Shown here one piece after another: positions 46,372 to 56,942 of a stretch of 64,000 nucleotides of DNA (position 1 is its first letter; every line of letters begins with the position of its first letter). Below the pieces are notes generated by a model that worked only from the letters and a program-made list of their open reading frames with translations, had not been told where the DNA came from and ran no database searches. The DNA is from Gammaproteobacteria bacterium (GTDB lineage Bacteria; Pseudomonadota; Gammaproteobacteria; DSM-19610): assembly GCA_015494295.1 (NCBI GenBank), contig WGBO01000026.1, positions 1-64,000 of the forward strand, in the 5' to 3' direction. Position numbers and translations under genes: made by a program.

Positions 46372-49266
46372 GTGCAGCAATTCATTCCCGGTCAGCGCTG
46401 GATCAGCGTGGCCGAAACGCAGATGGGGCTCGGGACCGTGCTGGCGGTCGAGCACCGAACGGTAACGGTAGTGTTTCTGGCCACCGGCGAGACGCGCACC
46501 TACGCGCGTGAGACCGCGCCGTTGACGCGGGTCCGGTTCGTGCCCGGGGATACGGTGCTGGACGCCGAGGGCAACGCCCTTACGGTGGAGTCGGTGGAGG
46601 AACACGAGGGCCTGTTTACCTACGTGGGCCGCGACGAGCAGGGGCGGCCGGCGCGGCTGTCGGAATCGCAGCTGAACAACTTCATGCAGCTCAACCGCCC
46701 CACCGAGCGCCTGTTCAACGGGCAGATCGACCGCAACCGCTGGTTTGAACTGCGCCACGAGACGCTGAAACACCTCAACCGGCTCAGCCATTCCGACCTG
46801 CGCGGCCTGACCGGCTGCCGCACCAGCCTGATCCCCCACCAGCTGTACATTGCCCACGAGGTGTCCAGCCGCCATGCGCCGCGCGTGCTGCTGGCGGACG
46901 AGGTCGGTCTGGGCAAGACCATCGAGGCCGGCCTGATCCTGCACCGCCAGTTGCTCACGGAGCGCGCCCGACGTGCGCTGATCATCGTGCCCGAGAGCCT
47001 GGTACACCAGTGGCTGGTGGAAATGCTGCGGCGCTTCAACCTGTTCTTCAGCGTGTTCGACGCCGAGCGCTGCGACGCCATCGGCGATGACGAGGACGCC
47101 GGGAACCCGTTCCACAGCGAACAACTGGTGCTTTGCAGCCTGGAGTTCCTGCGCGACAACCCGGAGCGCGCGGCCCAGGCGGTGGACGGCGAATGGGATC
47201 TGCTGATCGTCGACGAGGCCCATCACCTGCACTGGTCGCCGGAGTCAGCCAGCCCGGAGTACCGGCTGGTGGAACAACTGGCAGCCAATACCCGCGGCGT
47301 GCTGCTGCTCACCGCGACCCCGGAACAGCTCGGCAAGGCCGGGCATTTCGCGCGCCTGCGCCTGCTGGACCCGGACCGTTTCGGCGACTACCAGGCCTTC
47401 CTGGCCGAGGAAGCCGCTTACGAACCGGTTGCCCAGGCGGTCGACCTGCTGCTGGAAGGTAACCGGTTGAACGCCGAAGGGCGCCGCGCGCTGGAGGTGC
47501 GGCTGGACGACGCGGACAGCCGCGCCTTGCTCGACCGCCTGGAAACACTGCCCGACGACGCGCCCGAGCAGCAGGAAATCCGCACCGAACTGATCGAACA
47601 ACTGCTGGACCGGCACGGCACCGGGCGCGTGCTGTTCCGCAACACCCGCGCCGCCATCCAGGGTTTTCCGGCCCGCAAACTGCACGCCCACGCGCTGCCG
47701 TTGCCCGAAGCGTATACACGCGCGCTGGCACATGCCGCTTGCCTGGACGATGACGAGGCCGGCCTGCTGCTGACCCCCGAACGCCTGTACCAGGCCACCA
47801 CGGCCGGCACCGACGCACCGCCCTGGACGTCGATCGACCCACGCGTGCCCTGGCTGGTGGAGCGGCTCGCCGCCCTGCGCCCGGAGAAGGTCCTGGTGAT
47901 CGCCGCGGGCGCAGACACCGCATTGCAACTGGCCAACCACCTGAAACAGCGCGCCGGCGTGCACGCCGCGGTGTTTCACGAAGGCATGTCGCTGATCGAG
48001 CGCGACCGCGCGGCGGCTTTCTTCGCCGACCCCGAGGAAGGCACCCAGGTGCTGGTATGCTCCGAAATCGGCAGCGAGGGACGCAACTTCCAGTTCGCCC
48101 ACCACCTGGTGCTGTTCGACCTGCCGCTGAACCCGGACCTGCTGGAACAGCGCATCGGACGCCTCGACCGCATCGGCCAGCACGAGCGCATCCGCATTCA
48201 CGTGCCGTACCTGGCGCAAAGCGCACAGGCCGCCATGTTCCGCTGGATTCACGAAGGCCTGGATGCCTTCGCGCATACCTGCCCCGCCGGCCACGCGGTG
48301 TTCTCGCGCCTGCGCGACCGCCTGCTGCAGCAGCTCAGGCGTCCGGACGGCGACATGACGACGCTGCTGGAAGACACCCGCGCCCTGCACGAACGTCTCA
48401 ACGAGGAACTGGCGCGCGGCCGCGACCGGCTGCTGGAATACAACTCGTGCCGCCCGCGCATCGCCGCGCACCTGCGCGAGCGTGCCCTTGCCGAGGACCG
48501 CCACAACCGCCTGCCCGCCTACATGGAACGCCTGTTCAACTGCCACGACGTCAACGTGGAACCGCTGCGCGAGGGCTGCTACCTGTTACGTCCCGGCGAA
48601 CACATGCTGACCCGTTTTCCCGGCCTGCCGGACGACGGCATGGCGGTCACCTACGAGCGTGACATCGCGCTCGCCAACGAGGACGTGCAGTTCCTGAGCT
48701 GGGACCATCCGCTGGTGACCGCCGCCATGGATATGGTGCAGTCCAGCGAACTGGGCAACACGGCGCTGTCGGCGGTCGCCTACCGCGGCGTGCAGCCCGG
48801 CACCCTGATGCTGGAAGCGCTGTTCGTGCTGGAACCCGCCGCCGTCGAAGCCCTGCAGGCCGGCCGCTACCTGCCGCCCACGGTGGTGCGCGTGGTGCTC
48901 GACGAACACGGCCGGCGCCACGAGGATGCCCTCGGCATCGACGACGTCTACAGCCTGCGCAAGGGCGTCAATGCCGAAACCGCCAACCGCATCGTGCAGG
49001 CCAAGGAAAGCGAGCTGCGGCGCATGGTGGAACAATGTGAACGACTGGCGCAGCGGGAAGCCCCGGCAATACTGGAACAGGCGCGCCGGCAGGCCACTCA
49101 GCTGCTGGGTGGAGAAATCGACCGCCTGAAGGCCCTGCAACAACGCAACCCGAACGTGCGCGACGAGGAAATCCGCTATTTCGAGGAACAACTGACCGCC
49201 GTGCGGCAACTTATAGACTCCGCCCATTTACGCCTCGATGCCCTGCGCGTCATCGTATCCACCTGA
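46372..49266 (+). CDS. rapA: RNA polymerase recycling ATPase RapA
   Basis: A 964-residue Swi2/Snf2 ATPase that releases stalled or post-termination RNA polymerase. N-terminal Tudor-like domains (GQRWISVAETQMGLGTVLAV), helicase motif I ADEVGLGKTIEAGL, motif II DEAHH, motif III LLTATPEQLG, motif V/VI SEIGSEGRNFQF and QRIGRLDRIGQ. It aligns end to end with E. coli RapA (968 residues). GTG at 46372 follows GAGGTCGAGGC; an ATG at 46342 would add ten residues. Confidence 0.96.
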   Translation: MQQFIPGQRWISVAETQMGLGTVLAVEHRTVTVVFLATGETRTYARETAPLTRVRFVPGDTVLDAEGNALTVESVEEHEGLFTYVGRDEQGRPARLSESQLNNFMQLNRPTERLFNGQIDRNRWFELRHETLKHLNRLSHSDLRGLTGCRTSLIPHQLYIAHEVSSRHAPRVLLADEVGLGKTIEAGLILHRQLLTERARRALIIVPESLVHQWLVEMLRRFNLFFSVFDAERCDAIGDDEDAGNPFHSEQLVLCSLEFLRDNPERAAQAVDGEWDLLIVDEAHHLHWSPESASPEYRLVEQLAANTRGVLLLTATPEQLGKAGHFARLRLLDPDRFGDYQAFLAEEAAYEPVAQAVDLLLEGNRLNAEGRRALEVRLDDADSRALLDRLETLPDDAPEQQEIRTELIEQLLDRHGTGRVLFRNTRAAIQGFPARKLHAHALPLPEAYTRALAHAACLDDDEAGLLLTPERLYQATTAGTDAPPWTSIDPRVPWLVERLAALRPEKVLVIAAGADTALQLANHLKQRAGVHAAVFHEGMSLIERDRAAAFFADPEEGTQVLVCSEIGSEGRNFQFAHHLVLFDLPLNPDLLEQRIGRLDRIGQHERIRIHVPYLAQSAQAAMFRWIHEGLDAFAHTCPAGHAVFSRLRDRLLQQLRRPDGDMTTLLEDTRALHERLNEELARGRDRLLEYNSCRPRIAAHLRERALAEDRHNRLPAYMERLFNCHDVNVEPLREGCYLLRPGEHMLTRFPGLPDDGMAVTYERDIALANEDVQFLSWDHPLVTAAMDMVQSSELGNTALSAVAYRGVQPGTLMLEALFVLEPAAVEALQAGRYLPPTVVRVVLDEHGRRHEDALGIDDVYSLRKGVNAETANRIVQAKESELRRMVEQCERLAQREAPAILEQARRQATQLLGGEIDRLKALQQRNPNVRDEEIRYFEEQLTAVRQLIDSAHLRLDALRVIVST

Positions 49267-49325
49267 TAGCGGACAAAAAAAGACCGAAATATTGGCCGCC
49301 AAGGTGTTTTTTCTGAAAATTGGTG

Positions 49326-49479
49326 TATAGTGGTTCTCGTGGCCTGCCTGAACGCGGGTCGCGTTTACAATCAAGTTGCACGTTCAAGGTCTATCAGAAG
49401 CTCCATTTCGGTAACTCCTGTACACCACACCATGATCGGCAATTGAACTACACCTACCAGGATAGACGAGGTAATTAGC
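49326..49479 (+). promoter_or_regulatory. promoter and long leader of the cold-shock gene
   Basis: A -10-like TATAGT (49326-49331) preceded by TG lies 148 nt before the csp start; the -35 is poor. A leader of about 140 nt is typical for cspA-type genes, where it controls mRNA stability and translation on cold shock. The 213-nt space after rapA holds no other feature I can support. Confidence 0.45.
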
Positions 49480-49683
49480 ATGGTAACAGGTACCGTTAAA
49501 TGGTTTAACGAATCCAAGGGTTTTGGCTTTATTGCACCTTCCGATGGCGGCGACGACGTTTTCGTCCACTTCTCCGCAATCGAAGGCTCCGGTTTCAAGA
49601 CGCTGGCCGAAGGTCAGACTGTCGAGTTTGAAATCGAGCAGGGTCCCAAGGGACTGCAGGCAGCCAAGGTCAATCCGCAATAA
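49480..49683 (+). CDS. cold-shock protein, CspA family
   Basis: A 67-residue single-domain cold-shock protein that binds single-stranded RNA and DNA. RNP1 KGFGFIAP and RNP2 VFVHFSAI are intact (residues about 13-20 and 27-34). ATG at 49480. An intrinsic terminator follows 26 nt after the stop, so it is monocistronic. Confidence 0.96.
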   Translation: MVTGTVKWFNESKGFGFIAPSDGGDDVFVHFSAIEGSGFKTLAEGQTVEFEIEQGPKGLQAAKVNPQ

Positions 49684-49708
49684 GCTTCACGCTTTTTCGG
49701 TTTTACCT

Positions 49709-49732
49709 GAAACCCCGCTTCGGCGGGGTTTC
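49709..49732 (+). terminator. UUCG-loop terminator after the cold-shock gene
   Basis: GAAACCCCGC (49709-49718), loop TTCG, GCGGGGTTTC (49723-49732), then CTGTTTTC. A 10-bp stem with the stable UUCG tetraloop. Confidence 0.85.
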
Positions 49733-49755
49733 CTGTTTTCAGGGCATGGAAAACG

Positions 49756-50178
49756 ATGTTACGCATTACACGCACGCTCGTCATACCTGACGAGGACATC
49801 GAGATCAGCGCCATCCGCGCCCAGGGCGCCGGTGGCCAGAACGTCAACAAGGTCTCCAGCGCCGTCCACCTGCGCTACGACCTCAACACCGCCTCTCTGC
49901 CGGAAGAACTGCGCCAGCGCCTGCTGTCGCGCCGCGACCGGCGCCTGAGCAAGGATGGCGTCTTCATCGTCAAGGCGCAGCAGCACCGCAGCCAGGAGAA
50001 GAACCGCCAGGAGGCCCTGCAACGACTCGCCGACTGGATCCGCGAGGCCACGCGCGTTCCCAAGCCGCGCAAGCCCACCAAACCCACCCGAAGCTCACAG
50101 CGCAAGCGGCTCGACAGCAAGCGCAGGCACAGCCGCAACAAGTCGCTGCGCCAGCGCGTCGACCCGGGGAATCACTGA
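49756..50178 (+). CDS. arfB: alternative ribosome-rescue factor ArfB
   Basis: A 140-residue ArfB (YaeJ), which hydrolyses peptidyl-tRNA on ribosomes stalled at mRNA ends. The GGQ motif is in AQGAGGQNVNKVSS, and the basic C-terminal tail (KPRKPTKPTRSSQRKRLDSK onward) that probes the empty mRNA channel is present. ATG at 49756 follows GGAAAACG. It is convergent with the DUF1415 gene, with 1 nt between stops. Confidence 0.95.
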   Translation: MLRITRTLVIPDEDIEISAIRAQGAGGQNVNKVSSAVHLRYDLNTASLPEELRQRLLSRRDRRLSKDGVFIVKAQQHRSQEKNRQEALQRLADWIREATRVPKPRKPTKPTRSSQRKRLDSKRRHSRNKSLRQRVDPGNH

Positions 50179-50179
50179 C

Positions 50180-50740
50180 TCAGGAACGGCCGACCCGTTC
50201 GAACAGGTCCCGCAACGCGGCCAGGCCCTGCTCGCGCGCATACCGGATATTGCGCCCGGGAATGCCCTCCGGATCGGGGTGCGCCGCAATCGCACGCTCC
50301 AGGCTGTCCTCGCGCAGGATATGCAGCATCGGGTACGGCGAACGGTTGGTGTAGTTGGCGGCATCGTCCGGCGGCGCATCCGCGAAACGATAGTCGGGGT
50401 GAAAGCTGGCAAGCTGGTAGGTGCCCTCGTAGCCCTGCTCGACCAGCAGCGCGTCCGCGAGTTCGACCAGGTCCAGGTAGTCCTCGAACACTTCGAAACC
50501 CTGCGGGCAAATCAGCAGCGTGGTCTCGACCGCCGGGTCGCGGTCCAGGGTTTCGCACTCCCCGACCAGTACCTCCAGCGTGTCGGCCAGCCGCGATTCC
50601 GGGTTGACGGCATAGCGGATGCTGTTGCGCGCCACCTCCCGGGCTGCGAAGGGGCAGAAGTTGTGCGCCACGATGACCTCCTCCACCCAGCGCCGGGTGC
50701 GCCGGATGCAGGTCGCGTCGTCGTCGCGTGCGCCGGACAT
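50180..50740 (-). CDS. DUF1415 family protein
   Basis: A 186-residue DUF1415 protein (VEEVIVAHNFCPFAAREVAR, HPDYRFADAPPDDAANYTNR, YPMLHILREDSLERA). Function unknown; the conserved Cys and His residues hint at metal binding. It starts 5 nt after the ABC-F gene, so it belongs to that transcript. Confidence 0.9.
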   Translation of the reverse strand: MSGARDDDATCIRRTRRWVEEVIVAHNFCPFAAREVARNSIRYAVNPESRLADTLEVLVGECETLDRDPAVETTLLICPQGFEVFEDYLDLVELADALLVEQGYEGTYQLASFHPDYRFADAPPDDAANYTNRSPYPMLHILREDSLERAIAAHPDPEGIPGRNIRYAREQGLAALRDLFERVGRS

Positions 50741-50745
50741 GAGAC

Positions 50746-52359
50746 TCAGGCGCTGGCCGCCCGCTCCGCCTGTTCCTGGCTGCGCAGGTAGTCCTCGTAG
50801 CTGCCCTGGTAGTCGACCAGGCCCTGCGGCGTCAGTTCGATGATGCGGGTCGCCAGCGAGGACACGAACTCACGGTCGTGGCTGACGAAGATCAGCGTGC
50901 CGGGATAGTGCTCCAGCGCGGTATTCAGGGACTCGATGGACTCCATGTCGAGGTGGTTGGTGGGCTCGTCCATCATCATGATGTTGGGTTTCTGCTGCAT
51001 CAGCTTGCCGAACAGCATGCGCCCCTGCTCGCCACCGGAAATCACCTTCACCGACTTCTTGATCTCGTCCTGGGAGAACAGCATGCGCCCGAGTGTGCCG
51101 CGCACCACCTGCTCGTCGTCGCCCGGCTGTTTCCACTGGTCCATCCAGTCGTACAGGCTCAAGTCCTCGGCGAAATCGTCGGCGTGGTCCTGGGCGAAAT
51201 ACCCCAGCTCGGCGTTCTCCGACAGCTTCACCGTGCCGGTGTCGGGTTCGAGGTCGCCCGCCAGACAGCGCAGCAGCGTTGTCTTGCCGATACCGTTGGG
51301 GCCGATAATGGCGATGCGCTCGCCCACTTCCACCAGCAGGTCGAGCCCGCTGAACAGCGGCTTGTCCGCCTCCCACCCCTTGGACAGACCCTCGACTTCC
51401 AGCGCCAGCCGGTACAGCTTCTTGTCCTGCTCGAAACGGATATAGGGGTTCACGCGGCTCGACGGCTTGATGTCCTCCAGCTTGATCTTTTCGATCTGGC
51501 GCGCGCGCGAAGTCGCCTGCTTGGCCTTCGAGGCGTTGGCGGAGAAACGGCTGACGAAAGCCTGCAACTCGGCGATTTTGGCCTTCTTGCGCGCGTTGTC
51601 GGCCTGCAACTGCTCCCGCGCCTGGGTGGCCGCGGTCATGTACTCGTCGTAGTTGCCGGGGTAGACCCGCAACTCGCCGTAGTCGAGGTCCGCCATGTGC
51701 GTGCACACGCTGTTCAGGAAGTGACGATCATGGGAAATGATGATCATGGTGCTGTTGCGTTCGTTGAGCACGCCTTCCAGCCAGCGGATGGTATTGATGT
51801 CCAGGTTGTTGGTGGGCTCGTCGAGCAGCATGATGTCAGGGTCGGCAAACAGCGCCTGCGCCAGCAACACGCGCAGTTTCCAGCCCGGCGCCACCGCGCT
51901 CATCGGCCCGTTGTGCTGTTCGATAGGGATGTCCAGACCCAGCAGCAGCTCGCCGGCGCGCGCCTCGGCGCTGTAACCGTCCATTTCCGCGAACTGCACT
52001 TCCAGTTCAGCAACCTTCATGCCGTCTTCCTCGCTCATCTCCGGCAGCGAGTAGATGCGGTCGCGCTCCTGCTTCACCGCCCACAATTCGGCGTGCCCCA
52101 TGATCACGGTGTCGATGACCGTGTGTTCCTCGAACGCAAACTGGTCCTGGCGCAGCTTGCCGACGCGCATGTTCGGCTCCACCATCACCGTGCCGGAGGT
52201 CGGCTCCAGATCGCCGCCGAGAATCTTCATCAGGGTCGACTTGCCGCAACCGTTGGCCCCGATCAGGCCGTAACGGTTACCGTTGCCGAATTTGACGGAA
52301 ATGTTTTCAAACAGGGGCCTGGCCCCGAACTGCATGGTGATATTGGCTGTAGAAATCAA
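50746..52359 (-). CDS. ABC-F family ATPase (YbiT-like)
   Basis: A 537-residue cytosolic ABC-F protein with two ATPase domains and no membrane part. Walker [10 protein letters not shown] and GPNGIGKTT; Walker [11 protein letters not shown] and [10 protein letters not shown]. The first signature is [13 protein letters not shown] (the YbiT-type variant), the second [13 protein letters not shown] proteins act on ribosomes. The start appears to be TTG at 52359 without a strong ribosome-binding site; the MQF at residue 9 would truncate the first strand. The 96 nt upstream hold nothing certain. Confidence 0.93.
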   Translation of the reverse strand: MISTANITMQFGARPLFENISVKFGNGNRYGLIGANGCGKSTLMKILGGDLEPTSGTVMVEPNMRVGKLRQDQFAFEEHTVIDTVIMGHAELWAVKQERDRIYSLPEMSEEDGMKVAELEVQFAEMDGYSAEARAGELLLGLDIPIEQHNGPMSAVAPGWKLRVLLAQALFADPDIMLLDEPTNNLDINTIRWLEGVLNERNSTMIIISHDRHFLNSVCTHMADLDYGELRVYPGNYDEYMTAATQAREQLQADNARKKAKIAELQAFVSRFSANASKAKQATSRARQIEKIKLEDIKPSSRVNPYIRFEQDKKLYRLALEVEGLSKGWEADKPLFSGLDLLVEVGERIAIIGPNGIGKTTLLRCLAGDLEPDTGTVKLSENAELGYFAQDHADDFAEDLSLYDWMDQWKQPGDDEQVVRGTLGRMLFSQDEIKKSVKVISGGEQGRMLFGKLMQQKPNIMMMDEPTNHLDMESIESLNTALEHYPGTLIFVSHDREFVSSLATRIIELTPQGLVDYQGSYEDYLRSQEQAERAASA

Positions 52360-52455
52360 GATTTTGTACCGAAAAACACTGAATTGAGGGTGGCACGAGG
52401 CCGAAGCGGAACATTATCGCACATTCGCGCTGCGAACGCCTGAAAACACGCCCTT

Positions 52456-53271
52456 TCAGCCCTCGCGGGAGGCGGAAATCACAATCCAGCGCATCGGCAC
52501 CCGGCCGCACCCCGTCCCGAATGCTTCCGCCAGCCCTTCCGCGACGCGGTCGACCACGGCGTCGACGGAGGTGTCGCCACGCTGCTCGATTTCCACGCGC
52601 AGCGGCGAACCGGTCACCATCCCCAGCGCGGCATGGCGGGGATCCTGGTACACGCACTCGCCGTCCAGGGTGGTGAACTCCGCTTCGCCGAAACCGGCGG
52701 CGGCCATGTCCGCGCGAATCCGCGCCGGGTCGGCATAGCTGAACGGGGCGTGCAGGAAAGCTGGCGGCTCGCCATCGAAGAAGGACGCCAGTATCTCGTT
52801 GACGGTGCGCGGCAGCGGATTGTGCGCCAGCGATTCCCACACGCTGAAACGCAACTGCCCGCCTGGCGCCAACACCCGGTGCGCCTCGCGAAACGCCCGC
52901 ACCTTGTCCGGGCAGAACATGACCCCGAACTGGCAGGCGGCGACATCGAACCCGCTGTCGTCGAATGGCAGATGCATGGCGTCGGCCACCTCGAAACGTA
53001 TATTCTCGTGCGGCGCGAACTTGTCCTGCGCGTGCCGCAGCATGTCGGCGTTGAGGTCACTGGCGGTCAGGTGCACGCCGGCGGGCAAACGGTCGCGCAA
53101 CACGCGGGTGGCGATGCCGGTACCGGCGGCAATCTCCAGCACCCGCTCGCGCGCAACCCCGGCAACCCTTTCGGCGAGGTCCCGGGCGCAGCATTCAAAA
53201 AACATCGGCCCCAGGTAACGATCGTAGTTCTCCGGGATATTGCCGGTAAAGGCGCTGTTGATATCGGTCAC
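52456..53271 (-). CDS. class I SAM-dependent methyltransferase
   Basis: A 271-residue methyltransferase. Motif I VLEIAAGTGIATR, motif II TASDLNADML, motif IV-like AACQFGVMFCPDK and the post-motif GGQLRFSVWES are clear (type 11 / UbiE-like fold). The substrate is unknown. GTG at 53271. It lies 25 nt after recQ on the same strand. Confidence 0.88.
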   Translation of the reverse strand: MTDINSAFTGNIPENYDRYLGPMFFECCARDLAERVAGVARERVLEIAAGTGIATRVLRDRLPAGVHLTASDLNADMLRHAQDKFAPHENIRFEVADAMHLPFDDSGFDVAACQFGVMFCPDKVRAFREAHRVLAPGGQLRFSVWESLAHNPLPRTVNEILASFFDGEPPAFLHAPFSYADPARIRADMAAAGFGEAEFTTLDGECVYQDPRHAALGMVTGSPLRVEIEQRGDTSVDAVVDRVAEGLAEAFGTGCGRVPMRWIVISASREG

Positions 53272-53296
53272 GGTATCGATTCCTGTGTGGCTGGCC

Positions 53297-55141
53297 TCAG
53301 GCGGTATCGGGCGCGGACGGGCGCATCATGCAATATTCCGCGATCGCATCGAGAAACTGGCGCCCGTATTTCTGCAGCTTGGCCTGACCGACGCCCGACA
53401 CCGCAAGCAACTGATCTTCCTCCAGCGGACGCAGCGCTGCCATCTGGATGAGGGTGGCGTCGCCGAACACGATGTAGGGCGGCACCCCCTGCTCGTCCGC
53501 CAGACGCTTGCGCAACTCGCGCAAGTGTTCGAACAGCGCCTCGTCGTAGGGCCCGGTCTCGCGCGCCGCCTTCGGCTTGCGGGTCGCTTTCTCGCGAATG
53601 CGTGGCTGTGCCAGTTCCAGCGTGACCTCGCCGCGCAACAGGGGGCGCGCCGCGTCAGTCAGCTTGAGCACCGAGTAGGATGCGATGTCCTGCAACAGGT
53701 AGCCGTGGTGGATGAGCTGGCGGATGATGGACATCCATTCCTGCTCGCCGCGCTCCGCGCCGATGCCCCAGGTCGACAGCTTCGTGTGTCCCAGCGCGCG
53801 CAGGCGCTCGGTATCGGCGCCGCGCAACACATCGATGACGTGTTTGACGCCAAAACGCTGGCCGACGCGGTAGACGCAGGACAGGGCCTTGCGCGCGTCC
53901 TCGGTGGCGTCGAAGCGCGCGGGCGGGTCCAGGCACACGTCGCAGTTGCCGCAATCTTCCTCCAGCCTTTCACCGAAATACCCCAGCAGCACGCGCCGCC
54001 GGCAGGTCAGGCTCTCGGCGAACGCGGTCATGGCATGGAGCTTGTGTAACTCGATGCGCCGCTGGTCCGGGTTGGCGTTGTTCTCCACCAGCCGCCGCGC
54101 GGTTACCACGTCCTGGGCGCCGTACAACAGCAGCGCTTCCGACGGCAGGCCGTCGCGGCCGGCACGGCCGGTCTCCTGATAGTAGCCCTCGATGTGTCTC
54201 GGCACGTCGTAGTGCACCACGAAGCGCACGTTCGGCTTGTCGATGCCCATGCCGAACGCCACGGTGGCCACCACCACCTGCAACTCGTCACGCAAAAAGC
54301 GCTCCTGCACCTCGGCGCGGTGCGCGTTCGGCAGCCCGGCATGGTAGGCGTCGGCGCTGATACCGGCCTCGAACAGTTTTTCCGCCACTTCCTCGACGCG
54401 CTTGCGCGACAGCGCATACACGACACCCGACTGGTCGCGGCGGTTTTCGAGAAACTTCATCAACTGCTCGAAGGGCTTGTGCTTTTCCAGCACCGTGTAG
54501 CGGATATTGGGCCGATCGAAGCTCGACACGAAACGCCGCGCGCGTCCCAGCCCGAGCTGCTGGACGATATCATCGCGGGTCTGCGGATCCGCGGTCGCGG
54601 TCAGGGCGACCAGCGGCACGGAGGGAAAGCGGTGCCGCAACTGTCCCAGTTGCACGTATTCGGGACGGAAATCGTGTCCCCACTGAGACACGCAGTGCGC
54701 CTCGTCGACCGCGAACAGCGCGATCTCGACATCGCTCAGGCGCTGCATGAAATCGTCGGACACCAGGCGTTCCGGCGCGATGTAGAGCAGGTCCAGTTCG
54801 CCGGCGTGCAATTGCGCCAGCACCCGGCGCGCGTGGTCGGAGGCCAGCGAGGAATTGTAGAATGCCGCCGCCACCCCGTTGGCGCAGAGTGCGTCGACCT
54901 GATCCTTCATCAGGGAAATCAGCGGCGAGACGACGATCCCCACGCCGGGCCGGTGCAATGCCGGCAACTGGTAGCACAGCGACTTTCCGCCACCGGTGGG
55001 CATCAGGACGAAAGCATCCTCGCCGCGGACGAGCGCCTCGATGACCGCCTGCTGGTCACCACGGAAGGCGTCGTAACCGAACACCCTGCGAAGCGTGTCC
55101 TGCAACGCCTGCCGTGTTTCCACGCTTGTCTCACCTGCCAT
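53297..55141 (-). CDS. recQ: ATP-dependent DNA helicase RecQ
   Basis: A 614-residue RecQ. Walker [17 protein letters not shown] box [17 protein letters not shown], motif [16 protein letters not shown], zinc-binding Cys (CRRR, CGNCDVC), winged-helix domain, and C-terminal HRDC ([15 protein letters not shown]). ATG at 55141 was chosen for GGGAGGCTGAA just upstream. It unwinds DNA in recombination and repair. Confidence 0.95.
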   Translation of the reverse strand: MAGETSVETRQALQDTLRRVFGYDAFRGDQQAVIEALVRGEDAFVLMPTGGGKSLCYQLPALHRPGVGIVVSPLISLMKDQVDALCANGVAAAFYNSSLASDHARRVLAQLHAGELDLLYIAPERLVSDDFMQRLSDVEIALFAVDEAHCVSQWGHDFRPEYVQLGQLRHRFPSVPLVALTATADPQTRDDIVQQLGLGRARRFVSSFDRPNIRYTVLEKHKPFEQLMKFLENRRDQSGVVYALSRKRVEEVAEKLFEAGISADAYHAGLPNAHRAEVQERFLRDELQVVVATVAFGMGIDKPNVRFVVHYDVPRHIEGYYQETGRAGRDGLPSEALLLYGAQDVVTARRLVENNANPDQRRIELHKLHAMTAFAESLTCRRRVLLGYFGERLEEDCGNCDVCLDPPARFDATEDARKALSCVYRVGQRFGVKHVIDVLRGADTERLRALGHTKLSTWGIGAERGEQEWMSIIRQLIHHGYLLQDIASYSVLKLTDAARPLLRGEVTLELAQPRIREKATRKPKAARETGPYDEALFEHLRELRKRLADEQGVPPYIVFGDATLIQMAALRPLEEDQLLAVSGVGQAKLQKYGRQFLDAIAEYCMMRPSAPDTA

Positions 55142-55194
55142 TTCAGCCTCCCTGCCCATGGCGTTTTCTGCCAGCTTGTTGTCCGGTTGTGAAA

Positions 55195-55416
55195 CTATCG
55201 TGCCACCCGGGACATCCGCACCAGCTTCGCCACCAGCAATAGCAGCGGCGTGCCGTGAAGGAACAGGTCAAAGATGTCGATCGGGCGCTTGAGTTCGCCA
55301 CCGGCCAGCATGCGCAGTTTTTCCCAGAGATGGGGTTCCGGCACAAAGGGCGCAAAGGTGAGAAACACGGCAAACGGCACGATGACCGTGAACGGTATCC
55401 TGTCCAGCCAGCTCAT
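55195..55416 (-). CDS. small conserved membrane protein
   Basis: A 73-residue protein with two hydrophobic segments ([18 protein letters not shown] and [17 protein letters not shown]) around [19 protein letters not shown]. Similar tiny proteins with this [23 protein letters not shown] pattern are common in proteobacteria, usually annotated as hypothetical or loosely as RND-related. ATG at 55416 follows GGGGACACACC. It lies 53 nt upstream of recQ on the same strand. 55417-55677 shows no gene. Confidence 0.7.
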   Translation of the reverse strand: MSWLDRIPFTVIVPFAVFLTFAPFVPEPHLWEKLRMLAGGELKRPIDIFDLFLHGTPLLLLVAKLVRMSRVAR

Positions 55417-55677
55417 GGTGTGTCCCCAACCCCGACAACGGCAAACCAAAGGCGGCATTATAATGGGTCGCGCCAGGATCGCGAAATCACGATTGCTCCC
55501 GGAATTGGGCGGTGAAACCCGCGGGGTTCCGGGGCGGGAGAAAACTTGCCGGTAAATCAACGCATTGGCAGGCGAGTTCGACTCACGTCAACGCAGCGGC
55601 AGAATACCTTCAGCGCGCACGGGCTCATCTGCCGATCCGATCTCCGGCAGCCGGCCGGGGAGCGACACGGGCGGCGT

Positions 55678-56319
55678 TCAGGCGTCGCGCACCGGCTGGT
55701 GCACGATGCGGATGTAGGGCTTGACCATGGTCCAGCCCTCCGGGAACTTCTGCCTGGCGTGCGCATCGCTGAGGGTCGGCGCGATGATGACGTCCTCGCC
55801 CGGCCGCCAGTTGACCGGGGTGGCCACGTCGAAATCCTCGGTGAGCTGCAATGAGTCGATGAGACGCAGGATCTCGTCGAAGTTGCGGCCGGTATTCAGG
55901 GGATAGGTCATGGTGGCCTTGATGCGCTTGTCCGCGCCGATGATGAACACGCTGCGCACGGTAAGCGTGCTGTCCTCGTTGGGATGGATCATGTCATACA
56001 GGCGGGCGATGCGCGCCTCGGGGTCGGCGATGAGCGGGTAGTTGAGCAGGAAACCGTGGGTATCCTCGATATCCCTGGCCCAGCGGTCGTGCGCCTCCAG
56101 CGTATCCACGCTGAGGCTGATGACCTTGACGCGCCGGTGATCGAATTCCGAGCGAATGCTGGCCACGTAACCCAGTTCGGTGGTGCAGACCGGTGTGAAA
56201 TCGGCGGGGTGCGACATGAGCATTGCCCAGCCATCCCCGATCCAGTCATGAAAATGAAGCGTACCCTGTGTCGTCTGTGCGGTGAAATCCGGCGCTACAT
56301 CGCCCACTCTTATAGACAA
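55678..56319 (-). CDS. 1-Cys peroxiredoxin (Prx6 type)
   Basis: A 213-residue Prx6-family peroxidase. The peroxidatic Cys is near residue 45 in HPADFTPVCTTELG. No resolving Cys is evident, so an external thiol must reduce it. The C-terminal domain (FPEGWTMVKPYIRIV) is standard for the group. The start is TTG at 56319, with GGAGGGGAGGAAG just upstream; no ATG gives the N-terminal beta strand. A glutaredoxin gene is divergently placed nearby. Confidence 0.92.
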   Translation of the reverse strand: MSIRVGDVAPDFTAQTTQGTLHFHDWIGDGWAMLMSHPADFTPVCTTELGYVASIRSEFDHRRVKVISLSVDTLEAHDRWARDIEDTHGFLLNYPLIADPEARIARLYDMIHPNEDSTLTVRSVFIIGADKRIKATMTYPLNTGRNFDEILRLIDSLQLTEDFDVATPVNWRPGEDVIIAPTLSDAHARQKFPEGWTMVKPYIRIVHQPVRDA

Positions 56320-56543
56320 TTCGCTTCCTCCCCTCCAATTCCCTGATATCATACCGCCGCAACGACGGACTTGTTATGTAGACGCCCATCCACACTTCGG
56401 CATTCCATGGTTGTCGGCCGATGTGCGAGTCGTACACCGAAAGCGTAGAACAAAATCCGCGGATTTCCATCGCCCGTCCGGGTGAGGGCGGCTCATGTAC
56501 ACGCACCAACAGTGCGAGTGGAACCGGTAAAGAGATTCATCCC

Positions 56544-56939
56544 ATGAAAATCGTGATACGAACCTTCTTCAGACTGCTGCGCGCCATACTCGGCCCTTTC
56601 ATGCTCGCGTGGGAGTGGATCACCGCACCCAGGGGCATGGAGCGCGAGCCGGACGCACAACAACGCGTGGACGAGGCCTGCCGGCAACTGGCCATCTATC
56701 AGTTCCGTACCTGCCCGTTCTGCATCAAGGTGCGTCAGGCCATGAAGCGCCTGTCGTTGAACATTGAACTGCGCGACGCACGCAACGACCCCGTGCATCG
56801 CCAGGCCCTGCAAGAGGGCGGCGGCGAGGTCAAGGTGCCTTGCCTGAGAATCGAGGAAGACGACGGCCGGGTGACCTGGATGTATGAATCCGACCGCATC
56901 GTCGCCTGGCTGGAGCAGCGCTTCGGCGACGTGAAATAG
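56544..56939 (+). CDS. membrane-tethered glutaredoxin-like protein
   Basis: A 131-residue protein with an N-terminal hydrophobic anchor (residues 3-25, IVIRTFFRLLRAILGPFMLAW) and a glutaredoxin domain with the CPFC redox motif (FRTCPFCIKVRQAM) and the GSH-binding VPCLRIEEDD region. The anchor predicts a membrane-bound form. ATG at 56544. The gene ends 3 nt before the convergent dsbB. Confidence 0.85.
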   Translation: MKIVIRTFFRLLRAILGPFMLAWEWITAPRGMEREPDAQQRVDEACRQLAIYQFRTCPFCIKVRQAMKRLSLNIELRDARNDPVHRQALQEGGGEVKVPCLRIEEDDGRVTWMYESDRIVAWLEQRFGDVK

Positions 56940-56942
56940 CGC